A DNA stretch of 64,000 bases, taken from the NCBI RefSeq assembly GCF_013204855.1, contig NZ_JABMKZ010000016.1, positions 62,001 through 126,000 on the forward strand, given 5' to 3'. The notes under the pieces were generated by a model. That model did not search any database. It worked only from the letters and a program-made list of their open reading frames with translations, and was not told where the DNA came from. Made by a program: the position numbers and the translations under genes. Numbering within the stretch: the stretch's first letter is position 1; every line of letters starts with the position of its first letter. Below, piece after piece: positions 8,149 through 14,981 of this stretch. This stretch comes from Paenibacillus alba (GTDB lineage: Bacteria; Bacillota; Bacilli; Paenibacillales; NBRC-103111).

Positions 8149-8505
8149 ATGCCTAATTTAACTTTGGATATGTTTAAAGTCGTTGATGGCGTCCGCATGT
8201 TTGATTTTGAAAAATTATCTGAGATGACGAGTCCTGATCTTGTGGAGGATGTAAAGGTCTCTGTAAAAATCATATCGGATGATAGAAAAAAAGAGATTAC
8301 AAAATTTCGTGTCACACACGATAGCGACTACGCCTTATATTTTCAATTGGCCTATGTAGTGTATTGGAATGATGGGCTAGACCCTCAAGTTATGATGTTG
8401 GAGTATGAGTTCTCAAAAAGAAGAAAAACATTTAAACCGCCAATTCATTTGGGGATGTTTACACTTAGGGATTCTTTGAATTGGTTAGAGGGGGGAGAGA
8501 ATTGA
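8149..8505 (+). CDS. Phage early hypothetical protein (118 aa)
   Basis: Not recognised. It starts directly after the previous stop and ends overlapping the TTG of the next gene (ATTGA), so it is part of a translationally coupled run. It is a soluble mixed alpha/beta-looking protein with basic patches (DDRKKEITKFRV; FSKRRKTFKPP) and no signal peptide. Confidence 0.62.
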   Translation: MPNLTLDMFKVVDGVRMFDFEKLSEMTSPDLVEDVKVSVKIISDDRKKEITKFRVTHDSDYALYFQLAYVVYWNDGLDPQVMMLEYEFSKRRKTFKPPIHLGMFTLRDSLNWLEGGEN

Positions 8506-8951
8506 AATCAAACTTTCAATGGAACGACCGCAACGCTTGTGTAATTGCTTTGGCAACATTCTGCGTTGAGCGAGATGCAAAGTTTGACCAGGCTATCAAA
8601 GGGATTCTGCTTCATAATTACTGCATCAATTTATCCAGCATGACCCAAAGGCATCTTGCTTCACTAAAAAGGGATGTAACAAAGCGAGTTAAGGATATGA
8701 AGCTTGAGTTACGAGCCCCTGAAATCGGGGATACGGTCCGAGTGGCTAAATTGGTACCAAACCCATTGTTGGGGGGCTACAGGACAGACGGGAAGCAACT
8801 AGTGGAAGCAGTTGTTATGGACATCCGTCGAATGTCTTCTTGGATTCATTACAAGGTCAAGCGCGTTCAGGATGGCGAGATTCAAGAGGGCAATGGACAT
8901 ATGATCAAGAGTATTGTCAAACGGTCAAATGAGGCTTCTACTGCGGTTTAG
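8502..8951 (+). CDS. Phage early hypothetical protein (149 aa)
   Basis: Not recognised. The TTG at 8502 overlaps the previous stop and follows GGGGGGAG, better than the TTG at 8481. The N-terminal half has a helical NACVIALATFCVERDAKF segment and the C-terminal half looks like a small beta domain (EIGDTVRVAKLV). It is probably part of the early replication/regulation cluster. Confidence 0.6.
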   Translation: MKSNFQWNDRNACVIALATFCVERDAKFDQAIKGILLHNYCINLSSMTQRHLASLKRDVTKRVKDMKLELRAPEIGDTVRVAKLVPNPLLGGYRTDGKQLVEAVVMDIRRMSSWIHYKVKRVQDGEIQEGNGHMIKSIVKRSNEASTAV

Positions 8952-9032
8952 CGTTGTCGTGGAGGACATGATACGTCGTGTCTCCTCCGATGCTGCTAAG
9001 CATCAATATTATTTCGCGGAGGTGGCAGCGCG

Positions 9033-9245
9033 ATTCATAAAAAAATTGAATATGAAGGATACGAGTATACCGTTCTTGGACTGTTTCCAGTTCCGGTATG
9101 GGCCTACAGAGATGCAGGCAATGGAATGATTGACTTATACCGTAATGCCGTGGGAGCCGTGGTTATAGAGCGTCTACCAATTGAGCTTTTGAATCTCGTA
9201 ATTGATGATTTGGCGGCTCAGGAATGTCCTGCCTTTGGAGATTAG
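9033..9245 (+). CDS. Small phage protein with no standard start codon (70 aa)
   Basis: An open frame of 70 codons reading (I/M)HKKIEYEGYEYTVLGLFPV and ending AAQECPAFGD. Its composition looks protein-like, more so than the overlapping frame 8914-9129. The frame has a stop shortly upstream and offers only ATT at 9033 as an initiator, 10 bases after GGAGG. Either ATT is used, a sequence error hides a normal start, or it is a remnant. No function recognised. Confidence 0.5.
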   Translation: MHKKIEYEGYEYTVLGLFPVPVWAYRDAGNGMIDLYRNAVGAVVIERLPIELLNLVIDDLAAQECPAFGD

Positions 9246-9278
9246 ATAAAGATTTGCAGGGAAGGAGGTCGGGTTTGC

Positions 9279-10286
9279 TTGGCAAGACCAACCAAGGAAG
9301 GTTTGGAATATTTCCCTTTAGAAATTGGTATTGAGAGCGATGACAAACTTCTTGTTGTTATTGGGAAATTCGGAACTTTAGGTTTTGGAATAATAGTCAG
9401 ATTAATGGCTGAAATATATAAGAATGGCTATTACTATCCATGGACTGAACGGGAGCACTATACATTCAGTAGCCGCATTTCTGTAGACGTTAAGACAGTT
9501 CTTGATGTAGTTTCTGAGTGCATAAAGTGGGGTTTTTTCCATCAAAAACTATATGAAGATCATGGAATATTAACGTCTGCAGGGTTCCAAAAAAGATATC
9601 TTACAGCAACATATCGGAGAGCAAAGAATAGCATACTCTCCGAGTATCTTTTGCTAGTTTCTGATAGCAAAAACTCGGTTATTGATGACAAAAAGCCTGT
9701 TATTGATGACAAACCACCATCAAAAAGTACACAAAGTAAAGTAAAGGAAAGTAAAGGAAAGGAAAGTAAAAATAAAGAACCTAAGAAATCTTCCCCTCGG
9801 CAACTAAAAACGTATGCCGAGGACAGCACTTTTTATAAAATGGCTGTTTATCTATTTGAGAAAGTGAAAGTGAATGCAGAAGAGGCAAAGGTTGCACATT
9901 TACTAAGAGATTCAGATATGCAGAGCTGGGCCAACGATTGCCGTTTATTGCTAGAGAAAGACAAGGTTGATAAGGATACGGCACGAAAAGTCATTGATTG
10001 GGCTACAGAAGATGACTTTTGGAAGACGAATATCCTTAGTGCTGCCAAACTTCGAGAGAAATTCGTTAGGCTGGCAATGGAAATGGACAAAGCGAAGAAG
10101 AACGCTCAAGTCATCCCTATTAATTCGGGTAACCGATCCGGCAGAAGCAATAAGCCCATCGTACAAGGTATTCTCCCCGATGCTGGCAATGTTGAACGTT
10201 TATCGGAGGATGATTTGAAAAGGGCGCGTGAAATGGCCGCTAAGCTGGATGAAAGATTGAATAGGACGGGATCAACTGATGTTTGA
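9279..10286 (+). CDS. Replication initiation protein, Lin1244/Lin1753-like N-terminal domain
   Basis: A 335-residue protein. The first ~110 residues (FPLEIGIESDDKLLVVIGKF; LGFGIIVRLMAEIYKNGYYY) match the winged-helix Lin1244/Lin1753 (DUF4373-type) domain found in phage and plasmid replication initiators. A low-complexity Lys/Ser linker follows, then a helical C-terminal domain (about 185-290) of the kind that recruits helicase-loading proteins. TTG start with GGAGGTC upstream. No DnaC-like gene follows, so helicase loading may rely on the host. Confidence 0.8.
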   Translation: MARPTKEGLEYFPLEIGIESDDKLLVVIGKFGTLGFGIIVRLMAEIYKNGYYYPWTEREHYTFSSRISVDVKTVLDVVSECIKWGFFHQKLYEDHGILTSAGFQKRYLTATYRRAKNSILSEYLLLVSDSKNSVIDDKKPVIDDKPPSKSTQSKVKESKGKESKNKEPKKSSPRQLKTYAEDSTFYKMAVYLFEKVKVNAEEAKVAHLLRDSDMQSWANDCRLLLEKDKVDKDTARKVIDWATEDDFWKTNILSAAKLREKFVRLAMEMDKAKKNAQVIPINSGNRSGRSNKPIVQGILPDAGNVERLSEDDLKRAREMAAKLDERLNRTGSTDV

Positions 10287-10614
10287 TTTGTTCTCCGATC
10301 CGCGTCCCTACCTCCCCGACCATCGTATTTGGCGGAAGCTGCTTCTCATCATTCTTGATGCTGAACATAAAGAAATATCACTTCTACTGCAAAAACGATT
10401 ATGGACGATCCGAAGCATCGGGACGGTCATCCAGTGGAGCACCAATGATGTAAAGCTTGTTCCTCTAATCGAGCCGTATGGAGTTATTTCTCCAAGTGAC
10501 GGAGGCTGGCCGGACAAGCAATTTTTTGACGAAATGGCAGCTACTTACCTTAAGCCTTACGCCTTCACTGTGAGGCAGCTACTTGAAACAGCATACAGGG
10601 AGGCAATCGAATGA
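10279..10614 (+). CDS. Phage hypothetical protein (111 aa)
   Basis: Not recognised. The ATG lies inside the end of the replication gene and the stop overlaps the next ATG (ATGA), so expression is coupled to both. It is Trp/Leu-rich and helical, without membrane segments. Confidence 0.65.
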   Translation: MFDLFSDPRPYLPDHRIWRKLLLIILDAEHKEISLLLQKRLWTIRSIGTVIQWSTNDVKLVPLIEPYGVISPSDGGWPDKQFFDEMAATYLKPYAFTVRQLLETAYREAIE

Positions 10615-10769
10615 ATCAGGGTTTTGAACTATCCCCACCTCAAGTAATAAGTCTCAAAGCTGCTGGATGGGACCCCAAGAAGTACTTGGCAAATAGCGAG
10701 ACAGCGGACGAAATTGTGCTTATCGCTCTTGCTACGGGCAAGCTGGTTATATTTAAAAAATCACTTTAG
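10611..10769 (+). CDS. Phage hypothetical protein (52 aa)
   Basis: A short frame starting MNQGFELSPPQVISLKAAGW and ending KLVIFKKSL. Its ATG overlaps the previous stop (ATGA). Coupling and position make it likely to be expressed. Function unknown. Confidence 0.55.
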   Translation: MNQGFELSPPQVISLKAAGWDPKKYLANSETADEIVLIALATGKLVIFKKSL

Positions 10770-10785
10770 AGTGGAGGTTTTGTAA

Positions 10786-11193
10786 ATGCTGCAGTTAACA
10801 CCAGGCGAATTAAAGATATTCGAATTATTACGCGCTGGAATGACTTACCAACAAATATCTTTGGAGTTAGGAATTAAGAAACCAGATACTATAGAACGTT
10901 TAAATCGGATGATGGATTTCGGGGCCGTGAAGCGAACTGGAAATCCCAAAAGGTATGTGTATTCGGCAGTTGATCTGCCATACGAAGTAGTAAAAAGGCG
11001 AAATAAAGATTGCTGGAATACTCACGGTAATGTGGGACCAGATACTTTGCTGGAAGAGTTAATTACCTTTCAACTCACAGATGAACAGAAACTAGATGTT
11101 GCTAAACATAGGGATAATCTTTCTAGATCAGCTCTGGCAGCAAAGCTACAAATACCTAAATTGCATCTAAATATTGCAATGGACAGGCTTTGA
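10786..11193 (+). CDS. Helix-turn-helix protein, sigma-region-4-like
   Basis: 135 residues. The N-terminus (LTPGELKIFELLRAGMTYQQ, then ISLELGIKKPDTIERLNRM) is a clear helix-turn-helix of the LuxR/sigma region 4 kind, followed by a wing-like FGAVKRTGNPKRYVYS. A second, weaker helix-turn-helix (SRSALAAKLQIPKLHL) lies at the C-terminus. Probably a phage transcription regulator; target not known. Good RBS (GTGGAGG). Confidence 0.65.
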   Translation: MLQLTPGELKIFELLRAGMTYQQISLELGIKKPDTIERLNRMMDFGAVKRTGNPKRYVYSAVDLPYEVVKRRNKDCWNTHGNVGPDTLLEELITFQLTDEQKLDVAKHRDNLSRSALAAKLQIPKLHLNIAMDRL

Positions 11194-11206
11194 GGGAGGG
11201 AGGCCC

Positions 11207-11275
11207 TTGGAAGAATACAACGAGGAAAACCAAGCCACTATTGATGATTATATTAAGGCCGATGTATCTGAATGA
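11207..11275 (+). CDS. Possible 22-aa leader peptide
   Basis: A TTG-initiated frame, LEEYNEENQATIDDYIKADV plus SE, preceded by GGGAGGGAGG. Very acidic. It may be a small phage protein or only a translation-coupling leader; support is the RBS alone. Confidence 0.3.
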   Translation: MEEYNEENQATIDDYIKADVSE

Positions 11276-11306
11276 ATAAGGAAATACATAAGGGAAGGTG
11301 TTGAAG

Positions 11307-11564
11307 TTGAATACAAGAGCACTGGTACTGATTGAATGTATTTTGAAACCCTTTATTGAAGTTGAAAAACGAGACATCAATAAAATGGTAATGTATGTAA
11401 CTCCTAATTCACCACTTCTTGAACAAGGTTACATCGAGACAAAATATGGGGTTTTAGTTTTAGATTCAAATAACTGGCTCCAAAAGGGTTGTGCATACAT
11501 CATGGAAGAGGTCAGTAAGGGGAGTGTTTTTGGGTGGGTTATAAGAAAGGAAAGGAGGGAATAA
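11307..11564 (+). CDS. Phage hypothetical protein (85 aa)
   Basis: Not recognised. A TTG start at 11307 (or GTG at 11298) follows AGGGAAGG. Short soluble protein with a beta-rich middle (MVMYVTPNSPLLEQGYIE). The stop lies just before the RBS of the next gene. Confidence 0.55.
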   Translation: MNTRALVLIECILKPFIEVEKRDINKMVMYVTPNSPLLEQGYIETKYGVLVLDSNNWLQKGCAYIMEEVSKGSVFGWVIRKERRE

Positions 11565-11566
11565 GG

Positions 11567-11794
11567 TTGAAAGAAAATTCAGTAGATAAATTTGATTCGG
11601 CAGCATCGCTTCATGTCCTCGCTAAAATTGTAGAATATGGACAACTTTCACCGAAGCAAGCTAATGAAGCAATAGAAGTTTTGGTCGGCTTCTATGGAGC
11701 AGGAAGTGAAGAGCAGATACTCAATTGTGGTGATAACGAGCTTGTTCGTATGTATAAAGAAATTAAACAGCAAATACTAGAGAGAGTTTGCTAA
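11567..11794 (+). CDS. Phage hypothetical protein (75 aa)
   Basis: Not recognised. TTG start with GGAGGG upstream; a frame extension to 11534 overlaps the previous gene and lacks an RBS. Helical, acidic protein (ANEAIEVLVGFYG). Followed by a hairpin that closes this early transcription block. Confidence 0.55.
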   Translation: MKENSVDKFDSAASLHVLAKIVEYGQLSPKQANEAIEVLVGFYGAGSEEQILNCGDNELVRMYKEIKQQILERVC

Positions 11795-11800
11795 TAAAAA

Positions 11801-11841
11801 AATCCTCTGCGTGTAAACCTTGGACGGGTCCGCAGAGGATT
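11801..11841. terminator. Inverted repeat closing the early block
   Basis: Perfect 11-bp stem AATCCTCTGCG / CGCAGAGGATT with a 19-base loop. On the minus strand it is followed by TTTTTTT; on the plus strand the T-run is missing. It may be bidirectional or serve RNA processing before the ArpU gene. Confidence 0.6.
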
Positions 11842-11887
11842 GGTCTATTCTTCACACCAATTATAACATAATAGGGGTGTGCGGAAT

Positions 11888-12274
11888 ATGATGGTAGCCG
11901 AAATTGAAACAGATCAATTTTCATTATTTCCTATAGCAACGCAGAAAGATATAGAGCGAACAAAGGTCAATTTAACCGATTTTATAAAAATGAAGCAGGC
12001 GGTAATCAATTTCGAACGAAATCCACCTGTTTCCGAAAAGCAGCTTCAATATTATCAAACATGGGTTAAGGTTTGCTCCAACCTTGAACGTGCCGTTGGC
12101 CAGATCCTAGAACAAGATGTCAGAGAGATTACGGAGTACCGATTTATTAAGGGCTTTTCCCGCGCAGCAACAATTTTGAGATTTTCCGGATGGAACTATT
12201 GCGATAAAACAATAGACCGGAAGATTTTCGAAGGAATTACCAGTGTTGCGAACACATTGTTATATCTCGAGTAA
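11888..12274 (+). CDS. ArpU-family phage late transcription regulator
   Basis: A 128-residue protein whose C-terminal part (ITEYRFIKGFSRAATILRFS) resembles the ArpU family, named for the enterococcal protein that controls export of autolysin and found as a late-gene activator in Gram-positive phages. The N-terminal part has a helical segment (TDFIKMKQAVINFE). It lies directly before an 11-bp-periodic site array and the packaging genes, which fits a late activator. The ATG at 11888 was chosen over the GTG at 11879 for RBS spacing. Confidence 0.75.
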   Translation: MMVAEIETDQFSLFPIATQKDIERTKVNLTDFIKMKQAVINFERNPPVSEKQLQYYQTWVKVCSNLERAVGQILEQDVREITEYRFIKGFSRAATILRFSGWNYCDKTIDRKIFEGITSVANTLLYLE

Positions 12275-12278
12275 AAAA

Positions 12279-12328
12279 TGTCCACTACATGTCCAATCCA
12301 TGTCTAATGCGAGTCCACAAAGTGTCTA
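12279..12328 (+). promoter_or_regulatory. Five GTCC/GTCT sites at exact 11-bp spacing
   Basis: TGTCC or a close variant (TGTCT, AGTCC) starts at 12279, 12290, 12301, 12312 and 12323, an exact 11-base step that places all on one DNA face. The array begins 5 bases after the ArpU stop codon. It is probably the binding array for ArpU or a similar activator; a possible -10 (GTATAAA) lies just downstream near 12344. Confidence 0.75.
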
Positions 12329-12334
12329 CACCCT

Positions 12335-12387
12335 CAAGGTACAGTATAAACAGAAGGTCATTACGACTTTTGGAATGCTGTACCTTG
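12335..12387. repeat. 10-bp perfect inverted repeat after the 11-bp array
   Basis: CAAGGTACAG (12335-12344) and CTGTACCTTG (12378-12387) flank 33 bases. The rest of 12388-12640 holds no convincing gene; a weak hairpin (about 12640-12670) precedes the next small gene. Confidence 0.7.
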
Positions 12388-12698
12388 AAACTTTAATAGG
12401 TCGTATGAAAAGTCCGAAGGACGAAGTAGTCGGGGAAAGTAGGCGCGGTATCCGGGGGGATCTCGGAGGTTCGTAAGTTACACGATATTCAGATGCCTTG
12501 CTCTGAGAAGCGACTCAAAATAATTTTAATGAACAAGACGAAGTGTATGTCTGTGTCCAGGCGTCCAGTTCCTTTTGTTCATTCGGCTACCTTGAACAAG
12601 AGAAAAAATATATGATTCTATTTTTCAGACAGAGACAAAAAAGGGGAGCTGCTTAACGTGGCTCTCTTTGCTTTTATTCAAATGAGGAGGTTTGGTCA

Positions 12699-12815
12699 AT
12701 GTTTAAGAAAATTAAATCCCTATTCAATAAAAATAATCAAGAACCATCCAAGACTCTTATTAGGTCCGAAAGACGGAGGAAGTGGCGTGATAGCTGGGAA
12801 AAACAGAAAAAATAG
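12699..12815 (+). CDS. Basic small phage protein (38 aa)
   Basis: A short frame starting MFKKIKSLFNKNNQE and ending WRDSWEKQKK, preceded by GAGGAGG. Strongly basic and helical. Function unknown. Confidence 0.5.
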   Translation: MFKKIKSLFNKNNQEPSKTLIRSERRRKWRDSWEKQKK

Positions 12816-12843
12816 ATTGCTCTCACTGTTAGGAGGGAGGGAC

Positions 12844-12966
12844 ATGACGAACAAAGATAGTACTCCAAAGCAGCCTGCACATTGTAAGGGCTGTGTATGG
12901 GGCCGTTGGGAAGAGTCTAAGCAATTCTGTTCAAAAATTGTATGCGAACGCGGTGATGTGAAATGA
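12844..12966 (+). CDS. Cys-rich small phage protein (40 aa)
   Basis: A 40-residue protein with four cysteines (HCKGCVWG, then FCSKIVCERG), suggesting a zinc knuckle. Strong RBS (GGAGGGAGG). Its stop codon overlaps the ATG of the following recombinase (ATGA), so translation is coupled. Confidence 0.6.
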   Translation: MTNKDSTPKQPAHCKGCVWGRWEESKQFCSKIVCERGDVK

Positions 12967-13505
12967 ACTTTGTCCAGCCCATACGCGAGAAAGAGACAAT
13001 TGAGGCAATTAAAGAATATTTGATGAAGCGAAGTCATCGTAATTACATGATGTTCGTGTTTGGCATCAACACTGGCCTTCGTATCCAAGACATTTTAAAG
13101 ATGAGAGTAAAAGACGTATCCGGTGACCATTTATTCATGAATGAAATGAAGACCGGAAAAAGAAAAATCATTGAAATCAATCCAACCTTGAAACGTGAGA
13201 TTAAGCGTTATGCGTCAAGTATGAAGGAAGAAGATTTCTTGTTTCCGTCAAGACAAGGCGACGGCGATCCTATTAAACGAGACATGGCTTACAAGATCAT
13301 GAAAGCCGCAGCAAAGAAGTTCAAATTAAAGGATATTGGAACGCACACGCTTCGCAAAACTTTTGGTTACCACATGTACCAAATGAAAAAGGATATCACG
13401 CTCGTCCAGAAGCTCCTCAACCACTCTGATAAGGCTATTACGATGAGATACATCGGTCTTGATCAGGACGCCATGAACGAAGCCATGAGAGGATTCGGAT
13501 TATGA
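12963..13505 (+). CDS. Short tyrosine recombinase, catalytic domain only
   Basis: A 180-residue protein consisting of a tyrosine recombinase catalytic domain: NTGLRIQDILKMR (Arg), GTHTLRKTFGYH (HxLR), LLNHSDKAITMRYIG (His and Tyr). It lacks the arm-binding domain of the integrase at 4412. Such short enzymes occur in the late-control region of many Gram-positive phages, before the HNH and terminase genes; their role is unclear (dimer resolution or packaging-related recombination are guesses). Confidence 0.85.
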   Translation: MNFVQPIREKETIEAIKEYLMKRSHRNYMMFVFGINTGLRIQDILKMRVKDVSGDHLFMNEMKTGKRKIIEINPTLKREIKRYASSMKEEDFLFPSRQGDGDPIKRDMAYKIMKAAAKKFKLKDIGTHTLRKTFGYHMYQMKKDITLVQKLLNHSDKAITMRYIGLDQDAMNEAMRGFGL

Positions 13506-13690
13506 GTTCCATTCATTTGGTGAGTGTGTAACTCATTTTCAGAAAATGCTATGAACCCTTATCAGGACTGAGGATGAAGCCTCCTTCTGAGTTATGCTCT
13601 CTATTAAGATATGAGGAACTAGACCATTTATGCAAAATCATGAATAAAGTCATAGTTTTTTATGTGAATAGTATGTTAACAAGTCGGAAA

Positions 13691-13718
13691 AACCCTTATT
13701 TTAAAAGGGTTACTTTTG
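13691..13718 (+). terminator. Hairpin before the packaging module
   Basis: Stem AACCCTT / AAGGGTT with a short A/T loop and a weak T-run (ACTTTTG). It lies in the 275-base gap between the small recombinase and HNH genes, which otherwise shows no gene. Confidence 0.5.
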
Positions 13719-13780
13719 TTGATTGGCTCCTGAATAATATTCATAATTGTTCCACGGCAAGAGATAGGAGTGAAATAGTA

Positions 13781-14131
13781 ATGGCTCTAAAGAAATTTTG
13801 CAGAAAGAGTGGATGCCGCGAGCTGACAGAGGCAAAGTATTGCACAGAGCATATCGGCCAAGACCTGGTCAAAGAACGCGAACGTGGATCAGCAGCACAG
13901 CGGGGCTATGACAGCGCTTGGAGGAAGGCCCGTCTACACTTCCTTAAGAAGCATCCCTTGTGTGTGCACTGTGACAATGAGGGCAGCATAGGCGCCGCTA
14001 CGGTAGTCGATCATATCAAGCCCCACAAGGGTGACAAGGGTTTGTTCTGGGAGCGAGCCAATTGGCAGCCCCTATGCAAGAGACACCACGATATTAAAAC
14101 AGCTACTGAGGATGGAGGCTTTGGCAGATGA
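13781..14131 (+). CDS. HNH endonuclease, packaging-associated
   Basis: 116 residues. Zinc-type cysteines (FCRKSGC; LCVHCDNEG) surround an HNH core: VVDHIKPHKGD, NWQPLCKRHHDIK. In cos-packaging phages an HNH protein next to the terminase genes is needed for DNA end cleavage together with TerL. The ATG at 13781 with AGGAGTG upstream fits the family start; the longer frame to 13574 adds unrelated sequence. The stop overlaps the next ATG. Confidence 0.92.
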   Translation: MALKKFCRKSGCRELTEAKYCTEHIGQDLVKERERGSAAQRGYDSAWRKARLHFLKKHPLCVHCDNEGSIGAATVVDHIKPHKGDKGLFWERANWQPLCKRHHDIKTATEDGGFGR

Positions 14132-14280
14132 GTATTAACAAACCAACAGCCAATAGAAGGAACGCCAAGAATAGGCCAGACACACGAACAATTAAGTGGT
14201 ATGAGACTGTGGTAGGCGTGTTATGCGTCGTGCTTTATGTCCTCTGTTTTGCAAGTGGTTTAATTTTTCTCCAGAGATAG
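14128..14280 (+). CDS. Small single-helix membrane protein (50 aa)
   Basis: 50 residues with a basic N-terminus (ANRRNAKNRPDTR) and one membrane helix (VVGVLCVVLYVLCFASGLI). The ATG overlaps the HNH stop codon (ATGA), implying coupled expression. Position inside the packaging module is unusual for a membrane protein. Function unknown. Confidence 0.6.
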   Translation: MSINKPTANRRNAKNRPDTRTIKWYETVVGVLCVVLYVLCFASGLIFLQR

Positions 14281-14370
14281 GGTAGGGGGGGTAAAATTTC
14301 CAGAAAATTTTGCAATGTAGACCGCGCGTCCCTTTATTCGCGTAAAAACTCCCCATATGAATTTTTTGAT
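14281..14370. other. Candidate cos (packaging cleavage) region
   Basis: A non-coding stretch between HNH and TerS with a G-run (GGTAGGGGGGG), an A/T block (AATTTCCAGAAAATTTT) and GACCGCGCGT. This layout, including the GACCGCGCG element just before terS, is what I expect from cos sites of Gram-positive phages with HNH-assisted terminases. The cut position cannot be read from sequence alone. Confidence 0.5.
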
Positions 14371-14384
14371 AGGAGGTGGTCAAA

Positions 14385-14981
14385 ATGACTCGCCGAGGAC
14401 AACCGATTGATTTAGTCGTCGCTAATGGTAGAAAGCATCTAACAAAAGAAGAAATACAAAGTAGAAAAGCTGCAGAAATAAAACTTGGTAAGAAAGATTT
14501 AGATAAGATCAAGCCCCCGGCGTTTGTGAAAAATGATGCCATTGCTTATGGTTGTTGGAAACAGAACATGAAAGAGTATAAAGATGCTGCAGAGCAAGGT
14601 ATTGAATTAATTACTACCTCTGACGTAACAATCTTGTCCCTCTACTGTCAGACCTATGCGGAATATGAAAGACTGCTTCGATCCTATCAACGAATTGACA
14701 GCATAGCGGCAGATATGGGGCCTCTGGAGAATTTTATAGATGAGGACGAAAATGAATCTAGGCAAAAGGCATGGATGTATCTCACCAACCTGATTTCCAT
14801 TGAAGGACATTTGCGTATTGAGACGGCTATCAATAAAAAAATGGATATGCTGTTAAAAATGCAAGACCGATTGTTCCTCAATCCTTTGGCTAGAGTGAAA
14901 AACGTTCTCAAGCAGCCTAAGAAGGATGATAAGAAGGCACCAAGCAAATTTGCTCAGTTTGGAGCAGGTCGCGGTGGCTAA
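14385..14981 (+). CDS. terS: Terminase small subunit (P27 family)
   Basis: A 198-residue protein with P27-type features: LTKEEIQSRKAAEIKLG near the N-terminus, a central helical region (VTILSLYCQTYAEYERLL) and a Lys-rich C-terminus ending APSKFAQFGAGRGG. It recognises phage DNA at cos and loads the large subunit. The ATG at 14385 follows GGAGG at 14373. It overlaps terL by a few bases. Confidence 0.88.
   Translation: MTRRGQPIDLVVANGRKHLTKEEIQSRKAAEIKLGKKDLDKIKPPAFVKNDAIAYGCWKQNMKEYKDAAEQGIELITTSDVTILSLYCQTYAEYERLLRSYQRIDSIAADMGPLENFIDEDENESRQKAWMYLTNLISIEGHLRIETAINKKMDMLLKMQDRLFLNPLARVKNVLKQPKKDDKKAPSKFAQFGAGRGG

Noticed and set aside
8914..9129. 71-codon frame in the phage early region
   Set aside because: Overlaps the more protein-like frame 9033-9245; no RBS before its ATG.
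12243..12476. 77-codon frame after arpU
   Set aside because: Runs through the 11-bp array and an inverted repeat; no RBS, so it is regulatory DNA rather than a gene.
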